DNA of 64,000 nucleotides from the NCBI GenBank assembly GCA_965279655.1, contig OZ257255.1, positions 4,278,001 through 4,342,000 on the forward strand, written 5' to 3'. The position numbers were made by a program, and so were the translations under genes. This DNA comes from SCTM01 sp965279655. GTDB lineage: Bacteria > Pseudomonadota > Alphaproteobacteria > Rhodospirillales > Rhodospirillaceae. The notes beneath the pieces were generated by a model. It was not told the origin of the DNA. It worked only from the letters and a program-made list of their open reading frames with translations, and did no database searches. Positions 53,181-61,940 of this stretch are shown piece after piece (position 1 is the stretch's first letter; every line of letters starts with the position of its first letter).

Positions 53181-54041
53181 TCAGTATGCGAGAGTGGGAT
53201 CGTAGCTGTTGTGAGCGTACGCCGCGGCGTTGGGCGTGAGCACGGGTTTGTAAGGCCGCTCCCACTGGATGGGAACCGCCTTCTCGGACCATTGGGTTGT
53301 CAGCGGCCCGCCCTTGCAGCGGAAGAAGCCCAACATGCCCGTCAACGTCCCCACGGGGCCGTGCTCAAGTCCTTCTGGCCGCCAGAAATAAGCACCCGGC
53401 TTCTGCACGCCGCATTGCATGGAAACTTCGCCTTCGATGAGGAACGTTTCCTCGCACACCGGGTGGCGCTCGGTCTTCATGGTGGTGAACGTCTTGGGGT
53501 CGTCCGGTCCCAGTTTCAAAATCCACGTGCGTTCGCCGGTCTTCGGATCCAGACGCAACACCTTGCGCCCGCCCTCCGTCGCCAGCGACGCCAGCAGGGG
53601 ATCGCTCAACGGCACCCATGGCATCTCAAGCGTGGCGATGCGCGCGATCAGCTTGGTGGGATCGTAGAGATCGTCGAGCGCCGCGTCGTACTTGCTCGCG
53701 TGAGGACCCTCGAAGAACGTGAGCACATCCGCGCCCTCGTCGCTCATCATGTCCGGGCGCGGCATGCCGGCGGGCAGATAGGCATAGTCGCCCTTGCGAT
53801 AGGTCACGGCGCCGACGGAAAAGCTGCCGCGCAGCACGTAGAGCTCCTCGTCGCATTCCAGATAGTGCGGGCGATCCATGCGCCAGCCGGCGGGATACTG
53901 AAGGATCGACGTGCAGGCCTTGGTGTCGGGATCGTCCGACAGCGGCTTCACCCGTGCGCCGGGGCGGGACTTGGCATCCTGGCCCAGTTGCTTCCACGGC
54001 ACGGTTTGGGTCTGGATGTACTCGAGGTGCGCGCGCGCCAT
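53181..54041 (-). CDS. Two-domain cupin protein (ChrR/DUF4437-like)
   Basis: The 286-residue protein has two cupin modules (about 45-135: LECDEELYVLRGSFSVG, GDYAYLPAGMPRPD; and about 170-250: HPVCEETFLIEGEVSMQ, GAYFWRPEGLEHGPVGT). His/Glu residues in both fit metal sites. No signal peptide is evident. AGGAG precedes ATG 54041, which decides the start over an upstream in-frame codon. It is between a flavin monooxygenase and the double hydrolase. Confidence 0.82.
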   Translation of the reverse strand: MARAHLEYIQTQTVPWKQLGQDAKSRPGARVKPLSDDPDTKACTSILQYPAGWRMDRPHYLECDEELYVLRGSFSVGAVTYRKGDYAYLPAGMPRPDMMSDEGADVLTFFEGPHASKYDAALDDLYDPTKLIARIATLEMPWVPLSDPLLASLATEGGRKVLRLDPKTGERTWILKLGPDDPKTFTTMKTERHPVCEETFLIEGEVSMQCGVQKPGAYFWRPEGLEHGPVGTLTGMLGFFRCKGGPLTTQWSEKAVPIQWERPYKPVLTPNAAAYAHNSYDPTLAY

Positions 54042-54097
54042 GGGAACTCCTGAAAAGGCCGCCAAGCCTACTTCATTTCCGGCGGCAATGCCTGCCG

Positions 54098-55288
54098 CTA
54101 AGGCACCGCCTCGGAGCGGCGCCAGCTTGCAATCAAGGCGCTTTCCATCAGGAAATCCTTCATCCGCGCCCGATCGTCCGAGATCGCCTGCAAGCGTTTG
54201 AGTTCCGTCCGGCGCTTTTCCGGGTCCGGTTCCCGATGGCGTTTGTAGTTCGCATCTGACGTGGCCTGGATGTCCGCCACGGCGGCGGCGCGCCGCTGGC
54301 GGGTGTAACGGTCGAACAGGGCCGCATCGGCGCCGCGATCCACCGCGATCAACTTGTCCGTGACGTTGAATGCATCGTGCACGCCGCCGTTCATGCCGAA
54401 GCCGCCGGAGGGGCTGTTCAGGTGCGCCGCATCCCCGGCCAACAGAATGCGGCCAACGCGGAAGTCCGACGCGACGCGCTTGTGAATGCGATACAGCCGC
54501 GCCACCGCGATGTCATAGGGCTCGCCGCGCGGCAGCGCCTTGTTGACCTGCGCCTGCACGTTCTCCGGCTTCAGCGCGTCCTCGTCGCTCATGCCCTTGG
54601 GCGGGGAATAGCCCATGCGCCACATGTCGCGGGTGTGGAACATGCTGAAAGAGCCGCCCTCTCCAGACCAGAAGTAATTCACATTCAATAGGCCGGGGAT
54701 CTTGCCGGTGAAGTCGAAGTTGATCCCCAGGGTGACGTTCGGCACGGGGTAGGTCTCGCCCTCGAACCCCAAGCCGAGGTCGATGCGCACCACGCTGGAC
54801 GCGCCGTCGCACCCCAGCAGCCAGTGGGCCGAGAGGGTTTCGCCGCCTTCACACGCGACGCTGATCCTGTCCGCGGTCTGCGATACGCCAGCAACCTTGA
54901 CGCTGAAGCGGATCGTGCCGGGCGCTTCCCGGTCCAGGTGCTCGGCGAGCAGTTCCACCAGTTTGAATTGCTCCGCCTGCAGGCGGAACGGAAACCGGGT
55001 CTCGCCGGCCAGCACGCTCATGTCGAACACCGCCGCTTCGCCGGTCTCGAACATGCGGTACTGCCACTGGGGCGCGGTCCGGCCTCTGGCGACCAGTTGA
55101 TCCGCCAGCCCCATGGTGTCGAGCAGATCGAGCGTGGAACAGTGGAAGGTCGAAGCGCGCGGTTCCGCGTGCAGCTCCGGTGCTTGCTCCAGCACCGTCA
55201 CTTTGAACCCCGCGCGCACCAGCCGCAGGGCTGCGACTAGCCCAACAGGTCCCGCGCCGACAATGATGACTTCGGTTGTCTTCGCCAC
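54098..55288 (-). CDS. FAD-dependent aromatic monooxygenase (PHBH-like)
   Basis: The 396-residue enzyme has the three flavoprotein hydroxylase fingerprints: GxGxxG in IIVGAGPVGLVAALRL (8-23), DG in LLGCDGASSVVR, and GD in GRILLAGDAAHLNSPSGGFG. Family members hydroxylate phenolic rings with NAD(P)H and O2. The substrate is not evident. It is 56 bp from the cupin and 8 bp after the SDR gene stop, so these genes probably form a catabolic operon for an aromatic compound. Confidence 0.9.
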   Translation of the reverse strand: MAKTTEVIIVGAGPVGLVAALRLVRAGFKVTVLEQAPELHAEPRASTFHCSTLDLLDTMGLADQLVARGRTAPQWQYRMFETGEAAVFDMSVLAGETRFPFRLQAEQFKLVELLAEHLDREAPGTIRFSVKVAGVSQTADRISVACEGGETLSAHWLLGCDGASSVVRIDLGLGFEGETYPVPNVTLGINFDFTGKIPGLLNVNYFWSGEGGSFSMFHTRDMWRMGYSPPKGMSDEDALKPENVQAQVNKALPRGEPYDIAVARLYRIHKRVASDFRVGRILLAGDAAHLNSPSGGFGMNGGVHDAFNVTDKLIAVDRGADAALFDRYTRQRRAAAVADIQATSDANYKRHREPDPEKRRTELKRLQAISDDRARMKDFLMESALIASWRRSEAVP

Positions 55289-55296
55289 ACCCGCCC

Positions 55297-56103
55297 TTAC
55301 CAGGGCAGGTCGGTACCGTCAAAGCTCTGAAAGGTACCTGTCTTGTCCATCGTGGTCTTGGCGATGACGTTGATCACTTCCTTCGCCGCCAACGGCACTT
55401 CGCGCAGCGGCATACGTCCGCGCGCGGCCTTCATCATGTCGGTATCGACCGGGCCCGGGTTGACCAGCGTGACGATCACGCCCTTGTCCTTCACGGCGTA
55501 GGCGACGTTGCGCATCACCATGTTCACCGCCGCCTTGCTGCCGCGATAGAACGGCTGACGGTTGGAGGTCGCGCCGGCGATGGAGCCTTCGCTCGATGTG
55601 ATCACGGCGATACGCTTCTGGCTGCTGGCGGCCACGCTGTCGATGAACGCTTCGGAGATCTTCAGGGGCGCTTTGACATTGGTCAGCATCACGGCTGCGA
55701 AGTCCGTGTAGTCGATACTGCCGAAACGCTGTTTGTTGGTATCGCCGGTGACGCCGGCATTGTTCACAAGAATATCGATGGCCACGCCCTTGTACTTGGC
55801 GGCCAGCGCATCGATCTCCGCGTCGTTGGTGACGTCCAACTGCTCGACCGTGACGTTCGGGTTGGATTTGGCCAGCGCGTTCAGGTCCGTGGCTTCCGCG
55901 GGCTTGCGGGCCGTGCCGATGACCTTGTAGCCCCCGGCCGCATAGGCCTTGGCGATCTCCAGGCCGATGCCCCGGTTCGCGCCCGTCACCAATACGGTGC
56001 CGACGGTTTTCCCCTTGGCGGGGGTATTCTTGTCGGCGGCGAAGGCCGGAGCGGCGGCGGCTCCTGCGGCCAGGGCGATGAGCGTGCGGCGCGTGGTTTT
56101 CAT
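55297..56103 (-). CDS. Exported short-chain dehydrogenase/reductase
   Basis: The 268-residue SDR begins with a Tat-like leader (MKTTRRTLIALAAGAAAAPA, cleavage near AFAA) before the Rossmann core. TGANRGIG binds NAD(P); NNAG, Ser in ITSSEGS and YRGSK complete the site. An exported SDR is unusual because NAD(P) is mainly cytoplasmic, and Tat could export the cofactor-loaded enzyme. It begins the minus-strand unit ahead of the monooxygenase gene. Confidence 0.87.
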   Translation of the reverse strand: MKTTRRTLIALAAGAAAAPAFAADKNTPAKGKTVGTVLVTGANRGIGLEIAKAYAAGGYKVIGTARKPAEATDLNALAKSNPNVTVEQLDVTNDAEIDALAAKYKGVAIDILVNNAGVTGDTNKQRFGSIDYTDFAAVMLTNVKAPLKISEAFIDSVAASSQKRIAVITSSEGSIAGATSNRQPFYRGSKAAVNMVMRNVAYAVKDKGVIVTLVNPGPVDTDMMKAARGRMPLREVPLAAKEVINVIAKTTMDKTGTFQSFDGTDLPW

Positions 56104-56319
56104 GGCGGTCTCCGAGGTTGGTTGATCGGGGGAGTATGCCAAAGCCTTAGGCGCAAAGCGCGCCGGCCGTGTCACAGGCGCGCGACGGCGTCCGCGCCGT
56201 GGGCAGGTCTTGCGGACCGCGGCCGCGGATACAGGTTTCTTACACAGAACATGTCCCGAAGGGCCGCGAATCCCGTCTATAGTCCGGCCACGTTTCGTCA
56301 CCCTGGGGGAAGACCGTCG
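56104..56319. promoter_or_regulatory. Divergent promoter region, SDR and NTP/NDP-transporter-like genes
   Basis: The 216 bp serve both divergent genes. GGGGGAAG (56305-56312) is the ribosome-binding site of the transporter gene. A run cgcgccggccgtgtcacaggcgcg (about 56159-56182) forms an imperfect inverted repeat. No clear hexamers. Confidence 0.35.
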
Positions 56320-57627
56320 ATGGCCGAGAGTTCCAAGCCCAACGCGCTCGTACGCTTGTTCAGATCCACGTCCAAGATCGAGCCGCGCGAATTCTCGACC
56401 GTGATCGCGGCGTTCTTCCTGCTGTTCTTCATCATGGGCAGCTACTTCGCCGCCCGTCCCGTGCGCGAGACCATCGGCACCCTGCTCGGGCGGGCCTACG
56501 TGGCGGACCTCTGGCTCTATACCGCCCTGTTCTCGGTCCTCATCATTCCCGTCTACGGCGCCCTGGTCGCGAAGGTCCGCCGCAGCACTTTGTTGCCCTG
56601 GATCTACGGTTTTGTCGCCGTCGTGTTCGGCATCATCTCATTCTATCTCCGCGCGGATGAGAAGAACCTCACCGTCGGGGCGATCTTCTACGTCTGGATC
56701 AGCGTGCTGAACCTCATGCTGGTCTCGGTGTTCTGGAGCTTCCTGCTCGAGGTCATGACCACCGAACAGACCAAGCGCCTGTTCGGCTTCGTCGCCGCCG
56801 GCGGTACGGTCGGCGCCCTGGTCGGTCCCCTGGTGACGCGCCTCACGGTCGGCTCGATTGGGAATTCCGGCATCATGCTGATCGGCGCCGGGGGCTTTAT
56901 CGGCGCGATCGTCTGCCAGCGGATCCTGATCGGCATCTGGCGTCGCCAGGAAGCCGCGGGAGTCAACGCGGCGGCGACCGTCAGCAGCCAGGGGGAGAAG
57001 GGGCTCGGCGGCAATCCCTTCGCCGGCTTCGCGCTGGTCTTCAAGTCGCCGTATCTCATGGGCATCGCACTGTTCGTTGTGCTGCTTTCCGCGGCAAACA
57101 CCTTCCTTTATTTCGAGCAACTCCGCATCGTTGAGGAGACCTTCACCGACACCGCGCGGCGCACCGAAGTCTTCGCGAACATGGATTTCGTCGTCCAATC
57201 GCTCACGGTGTTCAGCCAGTTGTTCCTCACCGGCTACCTCGCCTCGCGTCTCGGCGTGAAGGCGCTGTTGACCATCGTGCCGATTGTGATGGTGATCGGG
57301 TTTGTGGTTCTCGCGTTCGCCAACTTCTTCGCGGTGCTGGCGGTCGTCTACACGATCCGCCGCTGGGGCGAGTATTCCTTCATCCGGCCGGGCCGCGAAA
57401 TGCTGTTCAGCCCGCTCAGCACGGAGACGAAGTACAAGGCCAAGAGCTTCATCGACGTGCCGGTCTATCGCGCCGCCGACTATGTCGGCGCCCAGGCCAA
57501 GACCGCGATCGATGCGCTTCACGCGGGCCCCATGGTGGCGGCGTTCACCGCGGCGGTTCTGGCGGCCGCCTGGGCGGTCAACGGCTATATTCTCGGCCGC
57601 AAGCACGACGCGGCCGCTGCGAAGTAG
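56320..57627 (+). CDS. NTP/NDP-exchange-transporter-like membrane protein
   Basis: The 435-residue protein has about 11-12 spans. MGSYFAARPVRETIGTLLGR near residues 40-59 and EQTKRLFGFVAAGGTVGALVG (with its short linker) match the ATP/ADP-antiporter-like branch of the MFS superfamily. The obligate-parasite members exchange nucleotides; homologs in free-living bacteria have unknown substrates. The ATG at 56320 follows GGGGGAAG. Confidence 0.83.
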   Translation: MAESSKPNALVRLFRSTSKIEPREFSTVIAAFFLLFFIMGSYFAARPVRETIGTLLGRAYVADLWLYTALFSVLIIPVYGALVAKVRRSTLLPWIYGFVAVVFGIISFYLRADEKNLTVGAIFYVWISVLNLMLVSVFWSFLLEVMTTEQTKRLFGFVAAGGTVGALVGPLVTRLTVGSIGNSGIMLIGAGGFIGAIVCQRILIGIWRRQEAAGVNAAATVSSQGEKGLGGNPFAGFALVFKSPYLMGIALFVVLLSAANTFLYFEQLRIVEETFTDTARRTEVFANMDFVVQSLTVFSQLFLTGYLASRLGVKALLTIVPIVMVIGFVVLAFANFFAVLAVVYTIRRWGEYSFIRPGREMLFSPLSTETKYKAKSFIDVPVYRAADYVGAQAKTAIDALHAGPMVAAFTAAVLAAAWAVNGYILGRKHDAAAAK

Positions 57628-57654
57628 CCGCTGAACCATTTGTGAGTCACGGAA

Positions 57655-57682
57655 CGGCCGCGATGCTCTTGCATCGCGGCCG
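57655..57682 (+). terminator. Hairpin after the transporter gene, possible terminator
   Basis: CGGCCGCGATGC pairs perfectly with GCATCGCGGCCG around TCTT, 27 bp after the transporter stop. No T-run follows, so it may end transcription inefficiently or protect the 3' end. Confidence 0.5.
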
Positions 57683-57729
57683 CGCCTGGGAGCATCGTTC
57701 TCACGGGACCAAGCAAGCAGGGGCATGCC

Positions 57730-58524
57730 ATGTCGCAAATTTCGCGTCGTCTGATCCTTTCCGGTGCCGCGGCCGCGGGCGTCGTTAGCGCCGCGCAGGC
57801 GCAAGAGAACCGCAATCCCGGCCCACCGCCGCCGCCGCCGTCCTTTGCGGGTCAGACGATCCTCGTCGCCGGCGCGACCGGCCGCACCGGCAAGCACATC
57901 GTCGCCGCGCTTCTCGCGAACGGCGCCAAGGTGCGCGCCTTCTCCCGCAATATCGATCAAGCGAAGAAAGACGTGCCCAAGGCCGAATGGATCAAGGCCG
58001 ACGTAAAAGATGTCGCTTCACTGAAGGGCATCGCCAAGGGCTGCGACCGGGTGGTGTTCGCCATCGGCTCCAACAGCTTCCGCGATCCGTCCAACAAGCC
58101 CGATCTCGTGGACTCCGCCGGCGTGATTGCCCTCGCCAACGAGGCAAAGGCCGCGAAGGCCAAGCAGTATGTGCTGATCTCCTCGATCGGCGTCACCGAT
58201 CCGGCCAATCAGACGGCGACAGGCTTCGCCGCCGTGCTGCGCTACAAGTTGGATGGCGAGAAGGGGCTGGCCGCGTCCGGCGTGCCCTACACCATCATCC
58301 GCCCCGCAGGCCTGTGGGATCGCCCGGGCGGGGAATTCAACGTGGCGCTGCTCACCAACGACGCCAATATCGGCGCGATGATCTCGCGGGAGGATGTGGC
58401 GGCGGTGGTGGTGCAATCCCTGGCGAGCGACAAGGTCCTGGGCAAGACCTTCACCTGCTTCAACGTCCCCGCCTACGACGTGCACGGCTGGAAGCGTGAG
58501 TTCCCGAAGATCGTGACGGTCTAG
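57730..58524 (+). CDS. Exported NmrA/atypical-SDR NAD(P)-binding protein
   Basis: The 264-residue protein has a Tat-like leader (ISRRLILSGAAAAGVVSAAQ), a short proline linker (PGPPPPPPS) and an NAD(P)-binding Rossmann fold starting ILVAGATGRTGKHIVAALLA. VLISSIGVTD and YKLDGEKGLAASGVPYTIIR are typical of NmrA-like atypical SDRs. It is a second exported NAD(P)-fold protein within 2 kb. The gap of 102 bp contains a hairpin. Substrate unknown. Confidence 0.83.
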   Translation: MSQISRRLILSGAAAAGVVSAAQAQENRNPGPPPPPPSFAGQTILVAGATGRTGKHIVAALLANGAKVRAFSRNIDQAKKDVPKAEWIKADVKDVASLKGIAKGCDRVVFAIGSNSFRDPSNKPDLVDSAGVIALANEAKAAKAKQYVLISSIGVTDPANQTATGFAAVLRYKLDGEKGLAASGVPYTIIRPAGLWDRPGGEFNVALLTNDANIGAMISREDVAAVVVQSLASDKVLGKTFTCFNVPAYDVHGWKREFPKIVTV

Positions 58525-58571
58525 CGCGCGATCAGGAAAAATGGGTGCCGGTTTTCCGTCCGATCGCGCGC

Positions 58572-59459
58572 CTAGATAGCGTCGCGCTTTTCCTCGACGA
58601 ACACCAGGACGGGGCCGGCGGTGTATTCCGGGCCGATCCAGATGCCTTTGTCGCCCCAGAAATGGAACGGCACGCCGGCGGCTTCCAGAACGCCGCGCGT
58701 CACGGCGATGTCTTCCACCGCGAGCGTGAATCCGCCCAGCGCCGGCGCTGTGGGCGCGGTCGCGCCGGGGAACAGGGCGTTGAAACCCTTCGGCTCCACC
58801 ACCACGAACTGCTGATCGCGCATCAGGATCGCGCGGCCCACCAGGAATGACTTCTTCTTCGTGCCCGGCAGCCGTTGGTAACGGGCGAAGGCTTCGTCCA
58901 TGTTCTCCACCACGGCGAACACGGTGCGAAGACCCCAGGCGCCATTGGGGTGCGCGGCCTTGCTGTAGACCAACTCCGGATTGGCGTGCTCGACCACGCA
59001 CACAAAGCCTTCGCGGGCGATGGATTCCGGCAACTCGAACCACTTGAACGTGGCCGCGCCGCTCAGGGTGCCGGCGGAGGCCTGCCGCGATGCCGCGCGC
59101 AGGGGCGGCATCACCAGACCCGCGCCGATCAGTTCGCGCAGGCTGGCCGCCGCATCCGATGTCTGCAGCGCCAGGATGTGAAGCCCCTCGTGGCGCGAAA
59201 GCCATTTGTCCAAATGACTTCCCTGGCCAAGGTGGCGCACGGCCGCGAGTTCGAGAAAGGAGTCGGCGAAGTTTACATGGGCGGACACCTGGCCGAGGGA
59301 CACGTCGCCCTTGCCGTCCGGCCCCGGTTGCATCAGCGGCGTGGCCTGGCTGACGATAAAGCCCAAGCGGCTATAAGCCGCCCGTAAGGCGGAGATGTCG
59401 CGGGCGACAACGCCGACGTGATCGATGGCGGTATCGGTGGATTTAGATGTCGAGACCAT
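58572..59459 (-). CDS. VOC-family protein (glyoxalase_3-like)
   Basis: The 295-residue protein has an N-terminal VOC unit (about 10-130: AIDHVGVVARDISALRAAY, DSFLELAAV) and a second half (about 150-290) ending GPEYTAGPVLVFVE. It has no signal peptide. The family contains lyases, dioxygenases and proteins of unknown function. It is divergent from the enoyl-CoA hydratase gene and converges on the NmrA-like gene. Confidence 0.82.
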   Translation of the reverse strand: MVSTSKSTDTAIDHVGVVARDISALRAAYSRLGFIVSQATPLMQPGPDGKGDVSLGQVSAHVNFADSFLELAAVRHLGQGSHLDKWLSRHEGLHILALQTSDAAASLRELIGAGLVMPPLRAASRQASAGTLSGAATFKWFELPESIAREGFVCVVEHANPELVYSKAAHPNGAWGLRTVFAVVENMDEAFARYQRLPGTKKKSFLVGRAILMRDQQFVVVEPKGFNALFPGATAPTAPALGGFTLAVEDIAVTRGVLEAAGVPFHFWGDKGIWIGPEYTAGPVLVFVEEKRDAI

Positions 59460-59589
59460 TGCTCATACTACCCGGCGTGGTCCGGTTGACCAGATGCCAT
59501 TGGACATAGGCTTGGGCAGGGGCTCAGCCGATATTTGCATGGGACAGCCGGTCGGATAAGGTGCGCGGCCTCAACGGATCGCAAGAACC

Positions 59590-60369
59590 ATGTCCGAGAC
59601 CGTCTACGCCCGCCGCGACGGCGCCATCGCCACGCTCCACCTCAATCGCCCGGCCAAACGCAATGCCCTCACATTAGAGATGTGGCGGCGGTTGATGGCG
59701 TTGGTGGAAGAGGCGGATCGTGACACCGCCGTGAAAGTGATCGTCGTCACCGGCGAGGGCGACACCTTTGCCGCCGGCGCCGACATCGACGAATTCGAGC
59801 AGACGTTCTCCGATCCCAAGGTCGCGGACCAGGTGGCGGAGATCACCTACGAATCCCAAAAGCGCCTTGCTCGCAACATGAAGCCCACCATCGCCAAGGT
59901 GCGCGGGGCTTGCGTGGGGGGCGGCTGCGGTATCGCGATCTGCTGCGATTTTCGGTTCGCCGACGAGACCGCCAAATTCGCCATCACGCCCGCGAAGCTG
60001 GGCATCATCTACAGCGTCGCCGATACCAAGCGGCTGGTGGATACGGTCGGCGCGGCGCGGGCGAAAGATATCCTCTACACCGGGCGCATCCTCGACGCTG
60101 AAGAAGCGCGCAGCGTTGGTCTTGTCGACAAAGTCGTCCCGGCGGCGGAGTTGGACGCAGTGGTCCTGGCCTATGCCAACCAGATCGCCGCCGCCTCCCA
60201 GTTCACCGCCCGCGGCGCCAAACGCATCGTGCAGATGATTCTGGACGGCGCAGAGGACGACACGCGCGAGACCCGACGTCTGTTCGTCGATGCTTTCTCG
60301 GGCCCGGATTTCAAGGAAGGCTTCGCCGCTTTCGCACAGAAGCGGAAACCGAACTTTCCGGTGTCGTGA
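59590..60369 (+). CDS. Enoyl-CoA hydratase/isomerase
   Basis: The 259-residue crotonase-fold protein shows NRPAKRNALTLEMW, the oxyanion-hole segments AAGADIDEFE (about 62-71) and ACVGGGCGIAICCDFRFA, and ITPAKLGIIYSVADTKRLVD. The usual Glu pair is not fully recognisable in that order, so hydratase versus isomerase activity is open. The TfoX-N gene begins immediately after its stop codon, suggesting co-transcription. Confidence 0.88.
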   Translation: MSETVYARRDGAIATLHLNRPAKRNALTLEMWRRLMALVEEADRDTAVKVIVVTGEGDTFAAGADIDEFEQTFSDPKVADQVAEITYESQKRLARNMKPTIAKVRGACVGGGCGIAICCDFRFADETAKFAITPAKLGIIYSVADTKRLVDTVGAARAKDILYTGRILDAEEARSVGLVDKVVPAAELDAVVLAYANQIAAASQFTARGAKRIVQMILDGAEDDTRETRRLFVDAFSGPDFKEGFAAFAQKRKPNFPVS

Positions 60370-60837
60370 GTGGCGCGGGACACCTCCTACAACGACTACG
60401 TTCTTGAGCAGCTCGCGCGTGTGCGTGGTGTGACCGCGCGCTCGATGTTCAGCGGCTTCGGCCTGTATCGCGGCGGCGTCATGTTTGGTCTGATCGCCAG
60501 CGGCGAGTTGTACTTCAAGGTCGGTGCCGACAATCAACCGGACTACGAAGCGCACGGATCGCACCCGTTCACCTATTCCGGGCGCGGAAAGACCGTGAAT
60601 CTGCCTTACTGGCGCGTGCCGGATGACGTTCTGGAGGATCACGAGCTTGCCGCGGCCTGGGCGATGAAAGCCCATGCCGTCGCGGTGAAGCTGAAGAAAG
60701 CGCCGCCCAAGAATAAACCGCCCAAGAAGAAACCGCCCAAGAAGAAACCGGCTAAGCCTTCCAGTGCACGCTCTCCCCGTGCGGGTGCACGGTCGCCAGC
60801 ACGCGCTTCTGCCCGCCGGGCCAAAGGGTCAGCGTGA
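60370..60837 (+). CDS. TfoX N-terminal-domain protein with Lys/Pro-rich tail
   Basis: The 155-residue product starts at GTG 60370 directly behind the hydratase stop. Residues 1-105 match the TfoX N-terminal domain (NDYVLEQLARVRGVTARSMF, GLYRGGVMFGLIASGELYFK). After 110 comes a basic repeat tail (PPKNKPPKKKPPKKK...) and an Arg/Ser/Ala-rich end. The last 86 bp overlap the convergent DUF2332 gene antisense. The TfoX name comes from competence regulators, but stand-alone N-domains have no known role; the tail suggests nucleic-acid binding. Confidence 0.8.
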   Translation: MARDTSYNDYVLEQLARVRGVTARSMFSGFGLYRGGVMFGLIASGELYFKVGADNQPDYEAHGSHPFTYSGRGKTVNLPYWRVPDDVLEDHELAAAWAMKAHAVAVKLKKAPPKNKPPKKKPPKKKPAKPSSARSPRAGARSPARASARRAKGSA

Positions 60838-61831
60838 GTTCGGTCGGGCTTCTCATGTTCGGCATCTCCATGGTGAGCCATGCCACCGGCGCTTCGGACT
60901 TCGCCTTGAATCCCGCCGTCTCGATGTAGAGGCGCAAACGCGTCTGCACATTCGGCGGCAGGTACTGCCAAAAGAGCGAGTGATAGATCACGGTTGTCGC
61001 GCCGGGGTGGGGGTCCGCCAATTGCCGCGGCAGCCACGCGCCCGCATCCTCTGCCGCGACGTGAATGCCTTCTTTCAGCGCGATGGCGCGGGCGGCACGC
61101 AGCCTTTCAAAGCGGTGAGTCTGGTCGGTCCAGAAATAAGACTCCAGCCGGCGCATATCGTCGTCATTGCGCAAATCGACGGGGTCCCGGTCGCATCCCG
61201 CCCGCGCGATCACGTCCGCGCGCGACGGCATCGCCGGCAGCGGACCTTCCCAGCGGCATTTCAACGTGAGCGCTGACTCTGCCGGCCCCCACGCGAACGT
61301 CGACGTCTCGATGCGGTAACGGTCCCAGCACAAGTTCAGTCCCGCGCTCGCACCCATCTCGAACAGGCGCAACGGGAAGCCGGTCGCCGCGGCGATCTCC
61401 AGGAAGCCGCCAAGCAGCATGGCGGAGCGGGCGACCTCATTGGTCTGCGGCGGCCGCGCGAGGTAGGCGCGGATGAAGTCCGTGTGCGCCAGGATCGCGG
61501 ACTTTGCCAGCGGCCAGGCGCGCGGCGGGTCCGCCGTGCCGCCGGCGGACGGGAACACGGCGGCCAGCGCCGGAGCCTTCCCGTCCAGCGCCAGGCGGTG
61601 GATCGCGCCGGCGAGCCGCAGGGCAAGTGCCGCGCTCGGATCCGGATCGGTCCAGTCCTTCAGCACCGCGTCGAGCACGCCGCCGGGAATGGCGACTTCC
61701 GCCGCGAGACCTTCGATCACGGCCGCTGTGGTCGGCGCACCCCATTTGGCGCAAATCGCGGCCTGCGCGCGGAACGCCGGTGGCAAAGCCACGCGCGGCG
61801 ACTCACCCAGGGCGCCTTTGATATTTGTCAT
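60752..61831 (-). CDS. DUF2332-family protein
   Basis: The 359-residue protein contains the DUF2332 landmarks FEMGASAGLNLCWDRYRIE (about 180-198) and DDDMRRLESYFWTDQTHRFE, followed by VIYHSLFWQYLPP and TLTLWPGGQKRVLATVHPHG. DUF2332 proteins look like methyltransferase relatives; activity unknown. I start at ATG 61831 (MTNIKGALGES). A longer frame exists but would run into the divergent upstream region. The 3' end overlaps the TfoX-N gene by 86 bp. Confidence 0.85.
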   Translation of the reverse strand: MTNIKGALGESPRVALPPAFRAQAAICAKWGAPTTAAVIEGLAAEVAIPGGVLDAVLKDWTDPDPSAALALRLAGAIHRLALDGKAPALAAVFPSAGGTADPPRAWPLAKSAILAHTDFIRAYLARPPQTNEVARSAMLLGGFLEIAAATGFPLRLFEMGASAGLNLCWDRYRIETSTFAWGPAESALTLKCRWEGPLPAMPSRADVIARAGCDRDPVDLRNDDDMRRLESYFWTDQTHRFERLRAARAIALKEGIHVAAEDAGAWLPRQLADPHPGATTVIYHSLFWQYLPPNVQTRLRLYIETAGFKAKSEAPVAWLTMEMPNMRSPTELTLTLWPGGQKRVLATVHPHGESVHWKA

Positions 61832-61940
61832 GATGCATCTTATCGGCCTAACCCCCGTGTGGACAGCCAACCGGCAATCCATGACTCGGGCTGCGGGCGC
61901 GTGGTCCATTTCCCCCAACAATCGCCCAGGGGAGAACGCC

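Noticed and set aside
55276..56319. A long N-terminal extension of the NTP/NDP-transporter-like frame
   Set aside because: It is antisense to the SDR gene, and the membrane protein has its own start with a ribosome-binding site at 56320.
60716..60760. Short tandem repeats that might suggest a CRISPR or satellite
   Set aside because: The repeats are inside the coding frame of the Lys/Pro tail and have no spacer structure. No CRISPR array exists in the window.
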